DNA from: Baffinella frigidus
Lineage: Eukaryota; Cryptophyceae; Cryptomonadales; Baffinellaceae
Assembly (NCBI GenBank): GCA_026770585.1
Contig: MU646627.1
Location: 73,943-88,888 of the forward strand
DNA: 14,946 bases
Direction of reading: 5' to 3'
The position numbers and the translations under genes were made by a program. A model generated the notes under the pieces. The model was not told the origin of the DNA, did not search any database, and saw nothing but the letters and a program-made list of their open reading frames with translations. This document shows positions 7,089 through 14,100 of the stretch, in pieces. Each line of letters opens with the position of its first letter. Positions within the stretch are counted from its first letter, which is position 1.

Positions 7089-7223
7089 AGCTCTGTCTCA
7101 GGATATTTGGGCTGACCAATGTGTTGAGCCCGGGCTCTTTTCCGCTCCAAAGGTGACGAACTTGTACCGAACCCCAGCATGTCAGCTTCAGAATAGTCGG
7201 CCAGCCCGAGTGAGGCAGAGCTA
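7089..7223. mobile_element. Family-B inverted-repeat element at the 5' end of gene R
   Basis: AGCTCTGTCTCA at one end and TGAGGCAGAGCTA at the other, about 135 bp. On the minus strand it is entirely open in the R1 frame and includes an ATG at 7178-7180 (MLGFGTSSSPLERKR). A pyrimidine-rich stretch with TTCTAAC and AG lies just outside its right end. Confidence 0.7.
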
Positions 7224-7969
7224 GACCCCGGTTAGAAAAGAAGACCAGAAAGATGCGAGCCGCACGTACAGGCGCGCAAAACGCATTTCTTAGCAGTCGG
7301 ATGAGGAGAATTTGTATGGCTAGGAGCCATTTTCAACCGGGAATCTACAAGAGAAACCGAGGCGACGGTTTGTTCAAGAAGCTGCTGGGGTGCCGGGGAG
7401 GGTCTCAGGCGCTGCTTTGCTGGTAGGGGGAGGCACGGAACCGAGCCGCCAACGCGTACGCGCAGTAACAGAAAATCAGAACCCTTCCCAGCCCCGACCC
7501 AGCCCTGCTGCCCACCAGCAGCGCAGCTGGCACATCGCCAGCCAGCCAAGCAGAGGATGCAGCGCAACTCGACCGTTCCTTTCCCCTCTCCCCAGAGCTA
7601 CTACCAGACAAGGAAAGTTGCAGAGCAGCACCAGAAGGGCGCAATCGTTAAGTCAGAGGGCTCAGGTGTGGCACGTGGGCTCACCGCTTGCGGGGAGCGA
7701 GACATGGTTGCCATCTCCCAACCACCGACTTTTCGGAAAGCCCCTCAAAAGTCGACATTGTGTCAAAAGTGGCTGATCAAACTTTGGACATGCGAAAATA
7801 AAATAAATGCCCCTCGAAAAGGATTTGAAATTCTGAAATTGGTGCAACAGATCAGACGGAAATTTTCCCGCGCCTCCTCGCTCCCGCCCTCTCCCCACGA
7901 CGCCCCCCCTCACCCAACGCTCCTCTCCGTCAATCCCCATCACCCCCACGCACAATATTCTCCGGACCT
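7224..7969. promoter_or_regulatory. Presumed divergent promoter and 5' leaders
   Basis: The only long stretch without telomere-like repeats, lying between the two genes. It holds an AT-rich motif GAAAATAAAATAAATG at 7793-7808 and a strong donor CCT|GTAAGTCC at 7970 on the gene F side. Open frames here have no recognisable protein and no exon-like borders I can defend. Inferred from gene orientation only. Confidence 0.4.
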
Positions 7970-8075
7970 GTAAGTCCAGCCCCCCCCGGGGAAGGTACGA
8001 TTTTGTGGGTTTCCACTTCACCCAGGTTCCGCGAAACCCCGGATGCTGAACCTGTCCCCTCTTACCTCCTTCCAG
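7970..8075 (+). other. Leader intron of gene F
   Basis: GTAAGTCC donor at 7970 and a pyrimidine-rich acceptor CTTACCTCCTTCCAG ending at 8075, eight bases before the proposed start codon. This supports the 5' end of gene F lying upstream of 7970. Confidence 0.5.
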
Positions 8076-8083
8076 CAGTCGTT

Positions 8084-8179
8084 ATGGAGGAGGAAAGAAG
8101 CCCCGGGGACGTCATCGCAGAGAAGCTGCTGTGTTGTGACGCCGACGCCGTTGCCGCCGCACGCCTGATAGCCGAGGAT
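8084..8179 (+). CDS. Gene F exon F1 (start codon)
   Basis: ATG at 8084 gives MEEERSPGDVIAEKLLCCDA followed by DAVAAARLIAED, then donor GAT|GTGAGG. This ATG was chosen because it is the first in frame after the acceptor at 8075. The segment looks like a solenoid capping helix. A 71-bp tandem duplication follows in the intron. Confidence 0.6.
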
Positions 8180-11100
8180 GTGAGGGCCAACACTGCCCCA
8201 AGAGCCTGTTCCATGCCTGGTGTGCGTCATTGCTACCCGTGCGCTGGAGCTGCGTCCTCGACACTGCCCCAAGAGCTTGTTCCATGCCTGGTGTGAGTCG
8301 TTGCTGCCCGTGCGCTGAGGCTGCGACCTCGACCTGTCAATATACCGACGATTTTGACCCGGTTAGAACGCGAAAATAGCGCGCGGAAACTGAGGATTCC
8401 CAATCGGCAGGAGGAAATGGATCTCGGCGACCTGGGGGAGCACGCGGGCGTCCGTGCAGGACTGGTTCGCATGATCGCCTCTGGGTCCCCGACGGCGCAG
8501 CGCTGGGCCTGCTGGGCCGTGTGCTCCCTCGGGCGCAAGGCGTCGGCCTCGGAAGCGCTCGGGCGCACCGCCGGGTTCTACGACGCGCTCCTCCACTGCC
8601 TCCGCGCGCCCGACGACGGTTCCAACGGCGCGCACTGGGTGCGCCTCGCCGCCTGCTCCGCGCTCGCGGGCCTCTCCGAGGCCCTCTCGATCAGGTGCCC
8701 CCCGGCCTGCTCGACCCACCCCCGCGATTCACCCGCTGACGCAGCTGAATGTTGGCTCTGCTTCACTCGCGTTGACCGACCATTCTCACGTTGGCACGAT
8801 GCGTGCGCGGCACACATCCTTCAACCTTTGCCATCAAAAGAGCCCCTTCTCTCCAAATTGGTGAGCCCTGAGACAGAAGTGGAGCCTCCCAAATTGGTGA
8901 ACCCAACTAGACTGAGACACAACTGGAGCCTCTTCCCGGCCTCCACCCGCGCCTCCCACCCCCTAGCTCTGTGCACACCACCAGATTTAACGCAAAAAGA
9001 TGTAGCTGCGCCGGCGGATGAATTCCACCTGCGACCCTCTTCCCCCCCCCCCCCCCCTCCTCCTTCTCCTTGGGTGCAATGACGCCTGACGCGCCCCATC
9101 CCCCCCGCAAACCATAAACCTTAAACCCTAAACCCTTAACCCTTAACCCTTAACCCTCAATCCCTCACCCTTGACCCTAACCCCTAACCCCTAACCCCTA
9201 ACCCCGCTCCCGTCGCCTTGCAGCAACACAAACGCGGAGGCGATGGCATCGACGCCCGGCATCCTCGAGGCAACCCCCCCCCCCTAGCTCTGTCTCAGTC
9301 TGTTAAGTCTCGCCAGTTTGGTGGGCCCCGGCGCTTTCGCCGCACCAAGGTTGACGCATGTTGACCGCAAACCCAGCATGTCAACTTAAGTTTAGTCCAG
9401 CCCAGCTTACGGTTTGCCGGTTCAGTACATGGAGGCCGTGTTGGGAGTACTAACGGTCTCTCTCTCTCTCTCGTGCAGGCACTGGTGAGTGTGATGGACG
9501 CACGTTCAAAGTTGACGGTTTTGTACCAAACACCAAGACCGTCAACTTACCAGACACCCAGCCTGTCAACTTAACAAAAGTGCGTTACCTCTCCCGCAGG
9601 CACTGGTGAGCGTGATGGACGAGGCGAGCCACCCCGACACGGCCCCACCTGGCGATCTTGCCGTTGAGCTTCAGGTTACCCTCCCCCCGCAAGTTGACTT
9701 CCTGTCAACTTCCGCAGGTTGACATCCTGTCAACTTCCGCAAGTTGACATCCTGTCAACTTCCTCAAGTTGACATCCTGTCAACTTCCGCAAGTTGTCAT
9801 CCCGTCAACTTTGGTGGCGCGCCCCCCCCCTGGCAAATAACGGAGCCTCGCTTTGGAACACAGGACGCCGCCGCGATCGTGCTGCACAACGCATCCAACC
9901 TCGAGAACGTCGCGCTCCGCATGGTACACCCTCACCCCTAAACCCAAAACCAGAAACCCGAAACACGAAAACCGAAAACCGAAAACCGAAACCAGAAAAC
10001 AGAAAACAGAAAACAGAAAACAGAAACCCGAAAACCCGTAACACGAAACCCGAAACCCGAAACCCGAAACATGAAACCCGAAACCCGGCACCCTAAACCC
10101 GAAACCAGAAACCCGAAACCCGAAACACGAAACCCGAAACCCCCGAAAACCCAAAACAGGAAAGCCGAAACCCTAAACCCTAAACCCGAAACCCGAAACC
10201 CGACACCCTAAACCCTACCCCCCAAACCCCAAACCCTACACGCTACACCAGGTCTCGACGACCGGGATGCTCCGCACCCTCAAGCACCTCGCCCTCGGCC
10301 CACGGTACACCCTAAACCCAAGGCGGGCATACACCCGAAACTTCAAACCACCAACCCCTACGCCCTGTGCCCTCAGCGCTGTGTTACTTTGTAAGGCTGC
10401 GTGTATTTTGTTTTTCAAGGTCGGCTCATACACTCACAGCTAATACGGGATGCTCCGCACTCTCAAGCACCTCGCCCTCGGCCCACAGTTCCCCTAACGC
10501 CGAACGCTAACGCTCAACCCGAAACCCGAACCCCTGTTACGCCCTCCTCTCGCTTCTCAGGCGGGCCTACACCCGAAACCCGAAGCCGAAACCCTAAATC
10601 GGGAGACGCCTACACCCCAAACCCGAACCCCGAAACGTGCAACCCGAACTGTCCACGGGGAGGGGTCGTGTCTGAACCGTCAAGCATGTACCAGGTGCCG
10701 GTTCTGGGGGGAGGCGGGGTGCGGGGAGGAGCCTGAGCTCTCGCGCGCGAGCACCAACGCGGTACTGCCCCCCCTTCTGCAAAGAGTGTTGCCATTCAGG
10801 AAAGGACACCCGAAACCCGAAACCTCTCTGGTGGGATGATGCACTGATGCGGTGCGGCGCTTCTCTAATTCTGAACCCGACAACCGAAACCCGAAAGCAG
10901 TGGTGTGGTGATGCACCAACGCGAGGAAGATGCTGCGGCCCAGCTACAACCCTGCTTGTCGCGGCGCAGGGTTGTAGGTGCGTGATGTGACATTCTGATC
11001 CCTCAACTGCAACCGGCAGGTATGCACGATCAACAACCTCGCGAAACTACGCGCGGTCCGCGAGGAGACCTCAACCCTAACGGAACCCTACGTCTTAGGC

Positions 11101-14100
11101 CCTAAGCCCGCAAACCCAATTTCTGATCCCGCAACCGCAACCGGCAGGTATGCACGATCAACAACCTCGCGAAGCACCGCGCGGTGCGTGAGGAGATGCG
11201 CCGCGAGGGGCTGCTTTCAGGCTTCGCCCTGAACACAAAACCCGGAACCCGGAACCCGGAACCCGAAACCCGAAACCCGAAACCCGAAACCCTGAGCCCG
11301 CGAGGCAAGGCGTTGCGAGGGGCTGCTCGCAGGCCTCAACCCTACACCCGTTTGCAACTGTTTGACGAATCCCGTCACCCTACGCCCGGAACCCGGAACC
11401 CGAAACACGCAACACGGAACCCGAAACCCGAAACCCGAAACCAGAAACCAGAAACCCGGAACCCGAAACCAGAAACCCGAAACCCGAAACCTAAACCCGA
11501 AACCGTAAACCCCAAACCCGGAACCAGGCTTTCTCCAGCTTGTCTCCGTGCGCGAGGCGCTCAAGTTCAAGGACGCCAGGTGCGTTCAGGCAGCTAAGGC
11601 AGTCACATTTGGGTGTTCAGGCAGTCATTCTTTAGACAGTCACTCTCAAGGCAGTCGCGCACACCGTTTCGGTAGACTTTGAGGGGGGGGTGGGGGGGCG
11701 CCGCGAGGGGTTGCTCGCAGGCTTTCTCCAGCTTGTCTCCGTTCACGACGCTCTCAAGTTCAAGGACGCCAGGTGCGTTGAGGCGTTAAGGCGTTAAGGC
11801 AGTCGTTCTTAATATAGTCGCTATTAAGGCAGTCGCTCTCAAGGCAGTCGCTCTTAAGACAGTCGCTCTCAAGGCAGTCGCACTTAAGGCAGTCGCTCTC
11901 AAGCCAGTCACTATTAAGTAAGTAAGTCACTCGCGCCGTGTAGGGTTCAGTGCAGGGGTTGGATGGTTTGAGAGGAGACGCGCTCCGGTGCAAGGACGCC
12001 TGGTGCGCCCCTCTCCAAACCCTAAACCCTAAACCCTCAACCGCGCTCCGATCTCTCGTTTTGAGGGGATGTGAGAGGAGACGCCACGGCTCCGCTTCAA
12101 GGTCGCCAGGTTCGTCAAGACAGTCAGACTTTAGGCAGTCGCTTTTAAGACAGTTGCTCTTAAGACAGTCGCTGATCCATCGCTCTCCCCTCCGGCAGGG
12201 ACGTCGGGGCGGGGGAGGAGCGGGCGGTGTTTGTCGCGGCCGCGATGACGACCGCCAACTTGTGCCGCGAGGACCAGCTCCACCAAATGCTGATCCCCGA
12301 GGTTGCGCCGAAGCCTAACCCCCAAATTCGAAACCCGAAACCGCATGTAGATCCTGGAGGTGCCGGAACCCGAAATCCGGAAACCGGAAAACGGAACACG
12401 GAACCCGGAACCCGAAACCCGAAACCCGGAACCGCATGCAAATCCCAGAGGTCCGTGGGACTCAACAGCAACCGAAACCCTGAGCCGTGAACCCGAACCA
12501 CGAGACCCGAAGCTACAGCCGACCCTGCATGCTGACTGGAGGGGTTGCGGCGCAGGTGCACCTAGCGCGGATCCTGCACTGCCTCCGAAAGGCGACCGCC
12601 GGCGAGCCGTGGCAGGTCCGTTTTCTCCCTACAGTTGTCGGGGTTGTACCGCAAACCCCGACATGACAACTTGACGATAGTCTGTCAACCCAAGTGAGGC
12701 AGCGCTAGAAGTACTGGATTCCACTGTTCTGGTTAGGAATCATGCTACGGTGGCATTAACAACGGGCGCTCGGCAGGGCATCCTCTGGGGCGTCTGCGAC
12801 TGCGCGCTCCCTCTCTCCGCCCTCGCCCAGTGCAAGCAGGTCCTGCCCCCCTGCCTTTCTCAGTCTATTTGCTCTCACCAATTTGGTGCGCCCGGGCTCT
12901 TTTTCGCCCCAAAGTTGGCGAATTTGTACCACACGCCAAGCATGTCAACTTGTGGATAGTCAGCACACTTGGGGGTCTGCGACTGCGTTTTTTGCTCTCC
13001 GCCCTCGCCCAGTGCACGCAGGTCCTGCCCCCCAGCCTCCTGCCCCAAGCCCCGCCCGCGCTGACCGCCAGGAACCCGTGCGAACCTCGCCCGCCCTTCC
13101 CCTCCACCAGGACTCCGAAGTGCACTTACCGAGCGCGTTTCCGTCGTTGAATTCGTACGAGGGACTTGCCCTGGTCGGAAGGTATTAACAAAAATTGACG
13201 ACGCCCCCCCCGCGCACATAATCGCGCGGAACTGGCTTCTCTGGGCGCGGTCCCCGTGCTCTTCCAGCTATGCGCTGATACTTTCTCTGCTTTCAGGGTT
13301 TGGGCTGTGGTCCAATGAGCAAAGCTTACACACTCCAACCCCTAAACACGAAACCTCGCTACACCTGCAGAACCGCGCAGAGCTCGCGTCACTCGGCGCA
13401 AATGGTTGACGCCAACTGACCCCCCCCCCCCCCGCGCGCAGAACCGCGCGGAGCTGGCGTCGCGCGGCGCGGTGCCCGTGCTCCTGCAGGTGTGCGCGCG
13501 GTGGCTGCGGCGGCACGGCGCGTCCCCGCCGCCGGGCGTGCGCACCCGCGCCGACACGCGCAGGTAGATCCGAACCCCGAAACCCGAAACCCGAAACCCG
13601 AAACCCGAAACGGACACGCACAGGTCACCCCCCCCCGAACCTTACACCCGAAGTCCTGGTCCCTAACGGTAACCCTGGACCCGAAACACGGAACTTGAAA
13701 CCTGAAGTCCTGGACCCTGAACCCTAGCGGCGCGTCCCACCTTCAAGCTGCGACGCGCAGGTCCTCACCCCGAATCCCGGAACCCTAAACCCAGAAACCA
13801 AAACCCGCAGGGCGCAAAACCTGAGGGCAACCGTGTCTCGGGATGAATACTCCTCCTCCTCCTCCTCCTCCCAGAATGAGGATGAGGATGAGGATGAGGA
13901 TGAGAAGGATGAGGAGGGCGGGGTGGGGCAGGAGGGCACCCTGAACCCTAACCCCTGGGGGCGCATAGCGCAGGGCGTCTCTCCGCTCTGTACCCTGACG
14001 CCTGACGCCTGAACCCGATTCGTCTGCAGGGCGCAAGAGCTGCGCGCTGTCGCCTCTCGGGATGAATACGATGAGGACGACTCCTCCTCCTCCTCTTACG

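Noticed and set aside
7390-7776. Plus-strand 128-codon frame as an upstream gene F coding exon
   Set aside because: No compatible donor or phase leads to F1, and composition is Ser/Arg/Pro-rich with no recognisable domain.
8363-8719. Minus-strand frames over exon F2
   Set aside because: GC-rich shadow frames; the plus strand has the helix pattern and splice borders.
9687-9811. CRISPR array
   Set aside because: Units are directly contiguous 25-mers without unique spacers, in a eukaryotic intron.
11760-11993. Minus-strand frame with SDCLES pentapeptide repeats, resembling a pentapeptide-repeat protein
   Set aside because: The 15-bp minisatellite alone explains it, and it overlaps gene F introns on the opposite strand.
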